23,331 bases of DNA from DATCVR01 sp036566745 (GTDB lineage: Bacteria > Actinomycetota > Actinomycetes > Jiangellales > Jiangellaceae): the NCBI GenBank assembly GCA_036566745.1, contig DATCVR010000210.1:1-23331 (forward strand), in the 5' to 3' direction. The translations under genes and the position numbers were made by a program. Under the pieces are notes generated by a model, which saw nothing but the letters and a program-made list of their open reading frames with translations, was not told where the DNA came from and searched no databases. This document shows, piece by piece, positions 15,651 through 22,392 of the stretch (position 1 is its first letter; each line of letters begins with the position of its first letter).

Positions 15651-15694
15651 AGTGAACGGACGAGGAGCTTCCGCCCGGTTTCTGATCGCTTTCT
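15651..15694 (-). promoter_or_regulatory. SARP-type operator/promoter, copy 7 (minus strand)
   Basis: Read on the minus strand: AGAAAGC (15694-15688), spacer GATC, AGAAACC (15683-15677), spacer GGGC, GGAAGCT (15672-15666), then 9 nt and TTCACT (15656-15651). Same 11-bp period and same distance to the hexamer as the plus-strand copies. Drives the methyltransferase-like gene leftward. Confidence 0.77.
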
Positions 15695-15754
15695 GGCCGC
15701 GAGGAGTCAGCACTCACCGGCCGGCGATCTCGGTGACCCGTGGTCGACCGGACC

Positions 15755-17026
15755 TCAGGGCCGGACCGGCAGCGTCTGCGGGGTGCGCAGCATGTAGTCG
15801 GGGTCGTAGCTGATGCCGTCGTCGGGAAACGCCAGGCGCAGGTCCGGGAAGCGTTCGCGCAATGTGATCAGCGCGGTGGTGATCTCGAGCTTGGCGGTCT
15901 CGCGTCCGGCGCACAGATGCGGCCCGGCGCCGAACGTGATCGCCTTGGTCCCGTTGCTCCCTGCGCGTTCGTCCAGCACCGCGTGGGGGTCGGGGAACCG
16001 TCGCGGGTCACGGTTGGCCGCACCGATCATGATGAAGATCGAACTGCCCTTCGGGACCACTGTGCCGTCGGCCAGGACGACGTCCTGTTCGGCATAGCGC
16101 CGCCAGGCGACGACCCCGGTCTCCTTGCGGAGGATGTCCTCCAGCACGGCCGGCACCCGTTCGGGTTCGCGCAGCAGGTCCCAGTGCTCGCGGCCCTCGT
16201 CGGAGAGCACGTATCGGGTGCTGTTGAGCAGCGCGCCGAAGCTCGACGAGTAGCCCGCCACCATGATGTTCATCAGCGCGGCCGCGGCCAGCTTGGGTGG
16301 CAGGCACTGGGTCAGCAGATGGCTGGCGAGGTCGTGGGCGGGATCCTCGGCACGGGTGGCCACGAGCCTGCGGCACGCGCGGGACAGGTCGCTGAGCCCG
16401 CGCAAGGTGGCCACTCGGTCGGGGCGGTCGATGATACGGGCCAGCAGGGCGATCTGGGCGTCGCTCCACGCCTTGATCTGACCTTCCTCCTCGGCGGGGA
16501 ACCCGAGCAGCTCGCTGATCACACCTGACGCCAGTGGCCTGGCGAAGATGCTCTCGAAGTCGACCGGACCGTCGGTGCCGGCTGCCGCGGCTGCCAGGGC
16601 GTCGGCCGCGGCCTCGACCCGCCGGGTGATCATCGTGCCGAAGCTCGTGTGGGTCACGTCGGCGCGCATGGAGAGCCCGTGAGGGCGCGCGAACATCGCC
16701 TTCTTGACCGTGCTGTGGGTGGCCTTGTCGGCGTTGTCGGTGGCCTTGGGCACGGTGGCCAGGTGGGCGATGTGGGGGATCGCCGTCAGGTGGGTCGCGA
16801 ACTTCGGGAACGGGGTCAGCGGGTCCAGGGTGTTCCGGGTGGACACCGCCGGATCGGTGCCCTTGATGATCTTCTCGACGTCGTCGTAGCGCCACACCGC
16901 ACGCATGCCGGTCTTCTCGTCGAGGAAGCTCGAGACGTCAGAGGAGTGCAGGCCGTCGTAGTAGTCGGCGAGCGCCGACGGCTCGTACGCACCAGGCTCG
17001 GTGAACGGCACGCGCGTCGTGTTCAC
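15755..17026 (-). CDS. cytochrome P450 with atypical I-helix and K-helix motifs
   Basis: GTG 17026 is chosen because GGGAG lies 4 nt upstream; ATG 17068 is possible. The 423-aa protein has the haem-ligand motif FGAGPHLCAGRETAKLE with Cys372 and no membrane anchor, as in soluble bacterial P450s. Two conserved sites deviate. The I-helix reads AGYSSS (257-262), where most P450s have AG(D/E)T(T). The K-helix ExxR reads Asp297-Ile-Leu-Arg300 (in LEDILRKET), with Glu only at -4. The C-helix has His-Ser-Thr-Val-Lys in place of the usual HxxxR. These changes suggest unusual oxygen chemistry or an alignment shift that a structure model could settle. It is divergent from the ThrRS leader; no SARP repeat is seen in its upstream region. 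Confidence 0.9.
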   Translation of the reverse strand: MNTTRVPFTEPGAYEPSALADYYDGLHSSDVSSFLDEKTGMRAVWRYDDVEKIIKGTDPAVSTRNTLDPLTPFPKFATHLTAIPHIAHLATVPKATDNADKATHSTVKKAMFARPHGLSMRADVTHTSFGTMITRRVEAAADALAAAAAGTDGPVDFESIFARPLASGVISELLGFPAEEEGQIKAWSDAQIALLARIIDRPDRVATLRGLSDLSRACRRLVATRAEDPAHDLASHLLTQCLPPKLAAAALMNIMVAGYSSSFGALLNSTRYVLSDEGREHWDLLREPERVPAVLEDILRKETGVVAWRRYAEQDVVLADGTVVPKGSSIFIMIGAANRDPRRFPDPHAVLDERAGSNGTKAITFGAGPHLCAGRETAKLEITTALITLRERFPDLRLAFPDDGISYDPDYMLRTPQTLPVRP

Positions 17027-17190
17027 GTGTCTCCCGGGGGTTCGGTGGGCGAACTGATGGCTGCTCATCGTGGGTGGGGAGCCGGGCCACGTCAACCGGC
17101 TGATCATCTCGAGGCCTCGACCGCCCTGGCGGGAGCCCTCGGCCGAAATCCGATCGCACGGACGTCAGGCCCTTTGTTACCGTCGTGGAC

Positions 17191-17241
17191 ATGAAGCGCG
17201 CTGCTGTGACGACGACGCCGGAGAGTGTCCCGGCGCGCTGA
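17191..17241 (+). CDS. threonine leader peptide (16 aa) of the ThrRS attenuator
   Basis: ATG 17191 opens a 16-codon frame, MKRAAVTTTPESVPAR, ending at TGA 17239-17241. It holds three consecutive ACG Thr codons (17209-17217) just upstream of a strong terminator and a threonyl-tRNA synthetase gene. AGCGCGC (17195-17201) can pair with GCGCGCT (17233-17239), and GCCGG (17217-17221) with CCGGC (17230-17234), giving alternative structures that a stalled ribosome could influence. This is the classic layout of ribosome-mediated attenuation. The ribosome binding site is weak (GTGGA). Confidence 0.72.
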   Translation: MKRAAVTTTPESVPAR

Positions 17242-17257
17242 CCGTTGTCTGAGTCCG

Positions 17258-17287
17258 AAGCCCCGGGGCGAGTGCCCCGGGGCTTTT
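17258..17287 (+). terminator. rho-independent terminator/attenuator before ThrRS
   Basis: AAGCCCCGGGG (17258-17268) pairs perfectly with 17275-17285 around the loop CGAGTG, and four T (17284-17287) end the stem. It starts 17 nt after the leader stop and 37 bp before the synthetase ATG. It is the only hairpin in the window with a T-run. Confidence 0.85.
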
Positions 17288-17323
17288 CCGTGTCACTCGC
17301 CCGATGTCCGCGAGGAGACCACG

Positions 17324-18553
17324 ATGCACGACCACCGCAAGCTCGGCCGCGAGCTGGACCTGTTCGACACCGACCCACTGATCGGCGCGGGACTGCCGTA
17401 TTGGCTGCCCGACGGCGCGACCGTGCGGCACACCCTGGAGGAGTACGTCCGCGACGCCGAGCGCCGGGCCGGCTACCAGCACGTGTACTCGCCGGTGCTG
17501 GGCAAGCGGGAGTTGTACGAGATCTCCGGGCACTGGTCCCACTACAGCGAGGACATGTTCCCGCCGATGGATCTCGGGGGAGAGCAGGTCGTGCTGCGGC
17601 CGAGCCTGTGCCCGCACCACGCCCTGATCTATCGCGCCCGGTCGCACAGCTACCGCGAGCTGCCCCTGCGGATGGCCGAGCTGGGTGGCATGTACCGCTC
17701 CGAACTGTCCGGCGTGCTCGGCGGGCTCACCCGAGTGCGCTCCATCCAGCTCAACGACGCGCACATCTTCTGCACTCTCGACCAGGTGGCCGACGAGGCG
17801 CGGGCAGCCTTGGAGCTGATCGGCGATGCCTATCGGGCCCTCAACATCCGCCCGGCCCGCTACCGGCTCTCCCTGCCAGGGCCGGGCGGGAAGTACGTGG
17901 CCGACCCGGTGATGTGGGATCGGGCCGCCGCCGTGCTCACCGAGGTTCTCGACGGCTCCGGCGTGTCGTACGACGCCGTGGAGGGGGAGGCGGCGTTCTA
18001 CGGCCCGAAGATCGACGTCCAGATCGCCGACGGCGCCGGCCGCGAGGCCACCCTGTCCACCGTCCAGGTCGACTTCCACCAGCCCGAACAGTTCGACCTG
18101 CACTATGTCGGCCGGGACAGTGCCAAGCGCCGACCGGTCATGGTCCACCGCAGCATCGTGGGCAGCATGGAGCGGGCTGTCGCACACCTCATCGAGCTGC
18201 ATGGCGGCGCCTTTCCCGGATGGCTCGCTCCCGTGCAGCTCGTGGTCCTGCCGGTCTCGGACGCGGAGCTCCCCGCAGCCGCCGAGTTCGTGCGGCGGTG
18301 CCTTGACCGAGGTCTGCGTGCCGAGGTCTCCGGGCCGGAGCGCGGCACCCTGGGAGCCCGCATCCGGGCGGCCCGGCTCGTGCCCTACCAGGCGGTGATC
18401 GGCGCCAAGGAAGCCGCCGGCGGTGGCGTCGCCCTGCGGCTGCGTGACGGCCGCCGCCTGGACGTGCTGCCGGCCGCCGACGTCCTGGCCCGCGTCGGCG
18501 CTCTCGTCAACGCGCACAGCACCGAGCTCTGGGACGCCGACCCCCGCGGGTAG
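17324..18553 (+). CDS. threonyl-tRNA synthetase paralog lacking TGS and editing domains
   Basis: ATG 17324 follows GAGGAGA. At 409 aa it holds only the class II catalytic core and the anticodon-binding domain; usual bacterial ThrRS is ~640 aa with N-terminal TGS and SAD editing domains. Core signatures are present: motif 2 'MYRSELSGVLGGLTRVRSIQLNDAHIFC', 'AAFYGPKIDVQI' and motif 3 'HRSIVGSMERAVAHLIEL'. The expected zinc ligands are Cys96 (LRPSLCPHH), His147 (NDAHIFC) and His275 (VMVHRS). Anticodon-binding residues run from ~303 to the end. Without SAD it cannot clear Ser-tRNA(Thr) by itself. An extra ThrRS can serve as resistance to ThrRS inhibitors or as a stress copy; the Thr attenuator would switch it on when Thr-tRNA is scarce. 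A housekeeping thrS is presumably elsewhere. Confidence 0.93.
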   Translation: MHDHRKLGRELDLFDTDPLIGAGLPYWLPDGATVRHTLEEYVRDAERRAGYQHVYSPVLGKRELYEISGHWSHYSEDMFPPMDLGGEQVVLRPSLCPHHALIYRARSHSYRELPLRMAELGGMYRSELSGVLGGLTRVRSIQLNDAHIFCTLDQVADEARAALELIGDAYRALNIRPARYRLSLPGPGGKYVADPVMWDRAAAVLTEVLDGSGVSYDAVEGEAAFYGPKIDVQIADGAGREATLSTVQVDFHQPEQFDLHYVGRDSAKRRPVMVHRSIVGSMERAVAHLIELHGGAFPGWLAPVQLVVLPVSDAELPAAAEFVRRCLDRGLRAEVSGPERGTLGARIRAARLVPYQAVIGAKEAAGGGVALRLRDGRRLDVLPAADVLARVGALVNAHSTELWDADPRG

Positions 18554-18593
18554 TCGGCCGGCCGGCCCAGGCGTGGACTCTCGGGCGGCTCGC

Positions 18594-20966
18594 TCATTGC
18601 CGGGTCATGGCGATCTTGAGCCGTTCCTCGGGAGTGATCAGGTGGTCGAGGTCCTCGGCCGCGTCGTCGACGTCGAGCTGGACCCAGCGCACCTTCCCGG
18701 TGAACGCGGCCCCGTGAGGGCCGAGGTCGTCCGTGACGGGTGTCCCCGAGTCGATCCCGAGGTCGGTGGTCTCGTCCGCCGAGAAGACCATCGGCACGGT
18801 CCGGTCGACCCGTCCCTCCGCGACCTCGGTCCCGTCGACGTAGATCGTCACCGTGCCGCCTTGGCCCAGGCCACCGCCGTCGTAGTTGAACTCCGCCCGT
18901 ACCTGGTGCTCGCCGGCCGGAACCGGATCGGAACCGCGGACCGTGAACCGCTGGAGGCCGAACAGGTTGTAGCAGTACGCCGGGCGGCCGTCGAGCAGGT
19001 AGAGGGTCCACCCGCCGAAGGCCCCGCCCTGGGCGACGATCGTCCCGGTCGCCCCGCCGTCGGGCACGGCGATCTCGGCCGTCACGGCGTGGGACTTGTT
19101 CTTCAGCACGAGCAGCGAGTTCTCCGAGAGCCGGCCCATCCCGCCGAAGAGCAGCTGCGACGTGCCGCGGACGAGCTGAGGCCGCCCGGCCAGGTCCGCG
19201 TTGAAGCGCTCCAGCCGTCGATCGTCGAGCGGGAGGACGTTGTACTTGGCCGCCTCGATGAGGAACAGCCGTTGGAGCTGGGCCAACCTCGCAGGCTGCT
19301 CGGCGGCCAGGTCCCGGGCCTGGGTCCAGTCGTCCGGCCCGTAGAGCTCCCAGGTGTCGTCGTCGAAGGCGGGCAAGGGGGTGGACGAGTCCCACGGGAT
19401 GCTGTGCCGGGTGACCGCTGTCCATCCCTGGTGGTAGATCCCGCGGTTCACGAACATCTCGAAGTACTGCGTGGTGTGCCGATCGGCGGCCTCGGCGTCG
19501 TCGAACGAGTACATCATCGAGACGCCTTCGATGGGCGCCTGCTGGATGCCGTGGACGAACGACGGATGCGGCAGCCCGGCTGCCTCGAGCACCGTCGGCG
19601 CGACATCGATCACGTGGTGGAACTGGTTGCGGATCTGCCCCGTGGCCTCGAAACCGTTCGGCCAGTGCACGATCGTGCCGTTGCGGGTGCCGCCCCAGTG
19701 CGAGGCGACCTGTTTCGTCCACTGATAGGGCGTGTCCATCGCGAGCGCCCAGCCCACCGCGTAGTGGTTGTAGGCCTCCGGGGTGCCGAACTTGTCGATC
19801 CGGGCGGCCATGAACTCGGTGCTCTGCAGGGCGTTGGCGCCGTTGAGGTTGATGATCTCGTTGAAGGTGCCGTGCAGGTCGCCCTCGGCCGAGGCCCCGT
19901 TGTCGCCGATCATGCAGTAGATCAGCGTGTCGTCCAGCAGGTCGAGGGAGGCCAGCGCGTCGATCAGCCGACCGACGTGGTGGTCGGTGTGCTCCATGAA
20001 GCCGGCGTAGACCTCCATCTGGCGGGCGAGCACCGGCTTCAGGTCCTCGGGCATGTCGTCCCAGGCGGGGATCTCCGCGGGCCGGTCGGTCAATGTGGCG
20101 TCGGCCGGGACCACGCCGAGTTCCCGCTGGCGGGCGATGGTCTCCTCGCGGAGCGCGTCCCAGCCCTGGTCGAACCGTCCCTCGTACCGGGCCGACCATT
20201 CCGCCGGAACGTGGTGCGGCGCGTGGGTTGCGCCCGGCGCGTAGTAGGCGAAGAACGGCTTGCCGGGCATGAGCGCTTTCTGCTGGCGGATCCACTCGAT
20301 CGCCCGGTCCGTCATGTCCTCGGTGAAGTGATAGCCCTCCTCGGGTGTCCGATCGGGCTCGACGGGCACGGTGTCCCGGTAGAGCGCGGGGGCGTACTGG
20401 TTGGTCTCGCCTCCGATGAAACCGTAGAAGTGCTCGAATCCGTTGCCGGGGCTGGGCCAGCGGTCGAAGGGACCCATCGGGCTCGTCTCCCACACCGGGA
20501 CCTCGTGGCACTTGCCGAAGTGAGCGGTCGAGTAGCCGTTCAGCTTCAGCGTCTCGGCCAGTGGCGCCTTGTCCTTGGGCCGGATCGAGCTGTAGCCGGG
20601 CGCCGAGGTGGCGATCTCGGTGATCCCGCCCATGCCCACCGAGTGGTGGTTGCGGCCGGACAGCAGCGCTGCGCGGGTCGGTGAACACAGCGCCGTGGTG
20701 TGGAAGCGGGTGTAGCGGAGACCGCCCGCGGCCAGGCGCTCGAAGGTGGGGGTGTGGCACGGCCCGCCGAAGGCGCTGCTGGACCCGAAGCCGGCGTCGT
20801 CGATCAGGATGACCAACACGTTCGGCGCCCCCGCCGGCGGTCGCAGCGGCTCGATCGCGGGGTAGGCGGTGTCGGGATCCTTGGCGTCGTAGGTCGTGAG
20901 CCCGACATGGTGCGCATCGGGGATCGGCAGTACTGCCCGCGTCAGGTCGGCGTCGTGACTGGCCAT
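18594..20966 (-). CDS. arylsulfatase, type I (formylglycine-dependent)
   Basis: A 790-aa alkaline phosphatase-superfamily enzyme; ATG 20966 follows GGGGGAG. The catalytic signature is Cys94-Ser-Pro-Thr-Arg in 'TTALCSPTRAALLSGR', the Cys being the site converted to formylglycine. Metal ligands include Asp56-Asp57 (VLILIDDAGFG) and the later 'MIGDNGASAEG'; 'GKCHEV' gives a conserved Lys. A C-terminal beta-rich region (~residues 600-760) follows the hydrolase domain. No signal peptide is seen, so it is probably cytoplasmic, and no formylglycine-generating enzyme lies in this window. It is convergent with ThrRS (40-bp gap) and looks like ordinary sulfate-ester scavenging rather than part of the cluster. 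Confidence 0.95.
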   Translation of the reverse strand: MASHDADLTRAVLPIPDAHHVGLTTYDAKDPDTAYPAIEPLRPPAGAPNVLVILIDDAGFGSSSAFGGPCHTPTFERLAAGGLRYTRFHTTALCSPTRAALLSGRNHHSVGMGGITEIATSAPGYSSIRPKDKAPLAETLKLNGYSTAHFGKCHEVPVWETSPMGPFDRWPSPGNGFEHFYGFIGGETNQYAPALYRDTVPVEPDRTPEEGYHFTEDMTDRAIEWIRQQKALMPGKPFFAYYAPGATHAPHHVPAEWSARYEGRFDQGWDALREETIARQRELGVVPADATLTDRPAEIPAWDDMPEDLKPVLARQMEVYAGFMEHTDHHVGRLIDALASLDLLDDTLIYCMIGDNGASAEGDLHGTFNEIINLNGANALQSTEFMAARIDKFGTPEAYNHYAVGWALAMDTPYQWTKQVASHWGGTRNGTIVHWPNGFEATGQIRNQFHHVIDVAPTVLEAAGLPHPSFVHGIQQAPIEGVSMMYSFDDAEAADRHTTQYFEMFVNRGIYHQGWTAVTRHSIPWDSSTPLPAFDDDTWELYGPDDWTQARDLAAEQPARLAQLQRLFLIEAAKYNVLPLDDRRLERFNADLAGRPQLVRGTSQLLFGGMGRLSENSLLVLKNKSHAVTAEIAVPDGGATGTIVAQGGAFGGWTLYLLDGRPAYCYNLFGLQRFTVRGSDPVPAGEHQVRAEFNYDGGGLGQGGTVTIYVDGTEVAEGRVDRTVPMVFSADETTDLGIDSGTPVTDDLGPHGAAFTGKVRWVQLDVDDAAEDLDHLITPEERLKIAMTRQ

Positions 20967-21073
20967 GTCGTCTCCCCCGGTTGGTCGCGTCGGGCGCCGG
21001 TCCGGGCGTCAGGGACGCCGCGGACTCGCCCGGCGCCGCGTGGGACCATGCTCGACGGGAGATCGCCGCCCGG

Positions 21074-21094
21074 CTTCACCCCAACCGGGTGAAG
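21074..21094 (-). terminator. hairpin downstream of the DoxX-like gene
   Basis: CTTCACCC (21074-21081) pairs with GGGTGAAG (21087-21094) around a 5-nt loop, 32 bp beyond the stop of the minus-strand DoxX-like gene. There is no T-run on either strand, so function is tentative. Confidence 0.45.
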
Positions 21095-21125
21095 GCGAGG
21101 CCGTGACGGTCGCGAGCGAAGCGCC

Positions 21126-21623
21126 TCAACGCTGTGGCGCGCCGACCGCCTCGGGGGTGTCGCGCGCGGACCGGCGGGCGGCGCGGAGGTGGTGGGCCAG
21201 CACCGTCAGGGTGGCGGCCAGGAAGATCACCTGCATCGCGGTCCGCGGCCAGAGCTGGTCGTCCCAGGGGAGCGACGGATGCTCGAGCGCCCGGTACACG
21301 TTCGCCGGGAACATCCCGATCAGCATGGCCGTGAGCCCGGCGGCGGCCCATGGTGAGGTCCGCGTCCACAGCAGGCCCGCGGCCCCGGCCAGTTCGAGGA
21401 CGCCCGTCACGGTGATCAGCAGGCCGGGCGCCGGGAGCGCGGGCGGGACCATGGCGATCAGTTCCGCTCGCATACCGACGAAGTGCGAGATGCCGGTCGC
21501 CACGAACATCGCCGCGAGGCCGCCGCGGAGGGCGTTGGGCCATGCCCTCGCCCAGCGGACTCCGGCTGCTCCCAGCGCGAGCAGGACGAGCGTGACAACG
21601 ACCAGGATGACGAGCGGAGCCAT
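21126..21623 (-). CDS. DoxX-like small integral membrane protein
   Basis: ATG 21623 is chosen (AAGGGAG 8 nt upstream); a longer frame from 21683 would run across the inverted-repeat operator. The 165-aa protein has about four hydrophobic segments: residues ~3-20, ~33-50, ~62-85 and ~92-108, plus one near 130-145. The DoxX-like pattern includes 'FVATGISHFVG', 'PGLLITVTGVLELAGAAGLLW' and 'PANVYRALEH'. It is divergent from a TetR regulator across a shared control region, so the regulator probably represses it. The family is linked to redox or membrane stress, but no precise role can be assigned. Confidence 0.85.
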   Translation of the reverse strand: MAPLVILVVVTLVLLALGAAGVRWARAWPNALRGGLAAMFVATGISHFVGMRAELIAMVPPALPAPGLLITVTGVLELAGAAGLLWTRTSPWAAAGLTAMLIGMFPANVYRALEHPSLPWDDQLWPRTAMQVIFLAATLTVLAHHLRAARRSARDTPEAVGAPQR

Positions 21624-21658
21624 CGGAGGACTCCCTTCCACGGAGGCGAACTTTACAG

Positions 21659-21690
21659 TGACAAGATGCACGCTCGAACCCATCTTGTCA
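21659..21690. promoter_or_regulatory. inverted-repeat operator between the DoxX-like and TetR genes
   Basis: TGACAAGATG (21659-21668) and its exact reverse complement CATCTTGTCA (21681-21690) flank a 12-bp spacer. The right arm overlaps a minus-strand TTGACA (21691-21686), and TTGTCA (21685-21690) with TAGGCT 16 bp later could be the TetR promoter. A TetR dimer bound here would control both directions. Confidence 0.75.
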
Positions 21691-21718
21691 ATGTCTAGAT
21701 AGGCGCTAGGCTGACGTC

Positions 21719-22291
21719 ATGACGACTCGCCCCTACCACCACGGCGACCTGCGCCGGGCCGTGCTGGACGCCGCCGTCGAGGCCATCGCGGAGTCCGGCC
21801 CGGCCGGGGTGAGCCTGCGCGACCTGGCCCGCCGGGCCGGCGTCTCGCACGCCGGGCCGATCCATCACTTCGGGGACAAGGCCGGAGTCCTGACGGCCGT
21901 CGCGGCAGAGGGGTACGACCTCCTGGCCGATGCGTTGGTCGCCACTCGGGAGCGCAGTGGGCGGTTCGTCGAGCTGGGCGTGGCGTACGTGCGGTTCGCG
22001 GTCGAGCGCCGCGCGCACTTCGAGGTGATGTTCCGCCCGGATCTCTATCGCGCCGACGACCCGGCTGTGGCGGCGGCTCGGGATCGGGCCGGCGGACTGC
22101 TCATGAGCGGCGTCAGCTCCGTCACCGACCCGCGAGCCGGTGACGATCCCGACCTCGCCGGCGTGGCGGCCTGGTCGCTCGTCCACGGCTTCGCCACCCT
22201 CTGGCTCACCGGCGCACTGCCCCGCGCCGACGACGATCTGGAGGCCTCGGCCAGGGCGGTCGCCGGGATGCTGTTCGGCGGCGAGGCCTGA
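21719..22291 (+). CDS. TetR-family transcriptional regulator
   Basis: A 190-aa protein. The N-terminal HTH is clear: 'RRAVLDAAVEAIAESGPAGVSLRDLARRAGVSHAGPIHHFGDKAGVLTAVAAEGYDLL' shape over residues ~11-60, with the recognition helix in 'VSHAGPIHHF'. The rest is helical, with 'AAWSLVHGFATLWLTGAL' near the C-terminus as in TetR proteins of the WHG type. No ribosome binding site precedes ATG 21719, so the transcript may be leaderless. It is transcribed away from the DoxX-like gene, and a perfect inverted repeat lies between them. The ligand is unknown. Confidence 0.93.
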   Translation: MTTRPYHHGDLRRAVLDAAVEAIAESGPAGVSLRDLARRAGVSHAGPIHHFGDKAGVLTAVAAEGYDLLADALVATRERSGRFVELGVAYVRFAVERRAHFEVMFRPDLYRADDPAVAAARDRAGGLLMSGVSSVTDPRAGDDPDLAGVAAWSLVHGFATLWLTGALPRADDDLEASARAVAGMLFGGEA

Positions 22292-22353
22292 GTCCGCCGG
22301 CGCGGGCCTTCGCGACGGTCTGGAGGGCGGCGGCGAGGTGAGCGTCAATGCGG

Positions 22354-22391
22354 GGTTGACGATCACGTGGTCGTCAACCTAGGGTTGACGA
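22354..22391 (+). promoter_or_regulatory. triple GGTTGACGA element and promoter of the HTH-Clp-N gene
   Basis: GGTTGACGA (22354-22362) and TCGTCAACC (22371-22379) form a perfect 9-bp inverted repeat with an 8-bp spacer. A third GGTTGACGA (22383-22391) ends one base before the ATG. TTGACG (22356-22361) and TAGGGT (22380-22385), 18 bp apart, could be -35 and -10, predicting a near-leaderless mRNA. Autoregulation by the HTH in the encoded protein is plausible. Confidence 0.65.
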
Positions 22392-22392
22392 C

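Noticed and set aside
15477..15713. N-terminal extension of the methyltransferase-like gene to 15713
   Set aside because: It reads through the SARP operator and lies upstream of the predicted transcription start; only GTG 15578 or 15476 is compatible.
14433..15797. 454-codon open frame on the plus strand
   Set aside because: Antisense to the methyltransferase-like gene; composition is typical of a shadow frame and it has no motif.
17191..17323. T-box riboswitch before ThrRS
   Set aside because: No T-box consensus (AGGGTGG...ACCGCG) is found; the Thr-rich leader frame plus terminator explains the region better.
17177..18517. 446-codon minus-strand frame
   Set aside because: Antisense to the ThrRS paralog and its leader; no recognisable domain.
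18919..18936. Two GGAACCG units 11 bp apart on the plus strand, like the SARP heptamers
   Set aside because: They lie in the middle of the arylsulfatase coding region, no third unit matches, and no gene start follows.
18423..20684. 753-codon open frame on the plus strand
   Set aside because: It is antisense to the arylsulfatase, whose motifs are unmistakable; long antisense frames are expected at this GC content.
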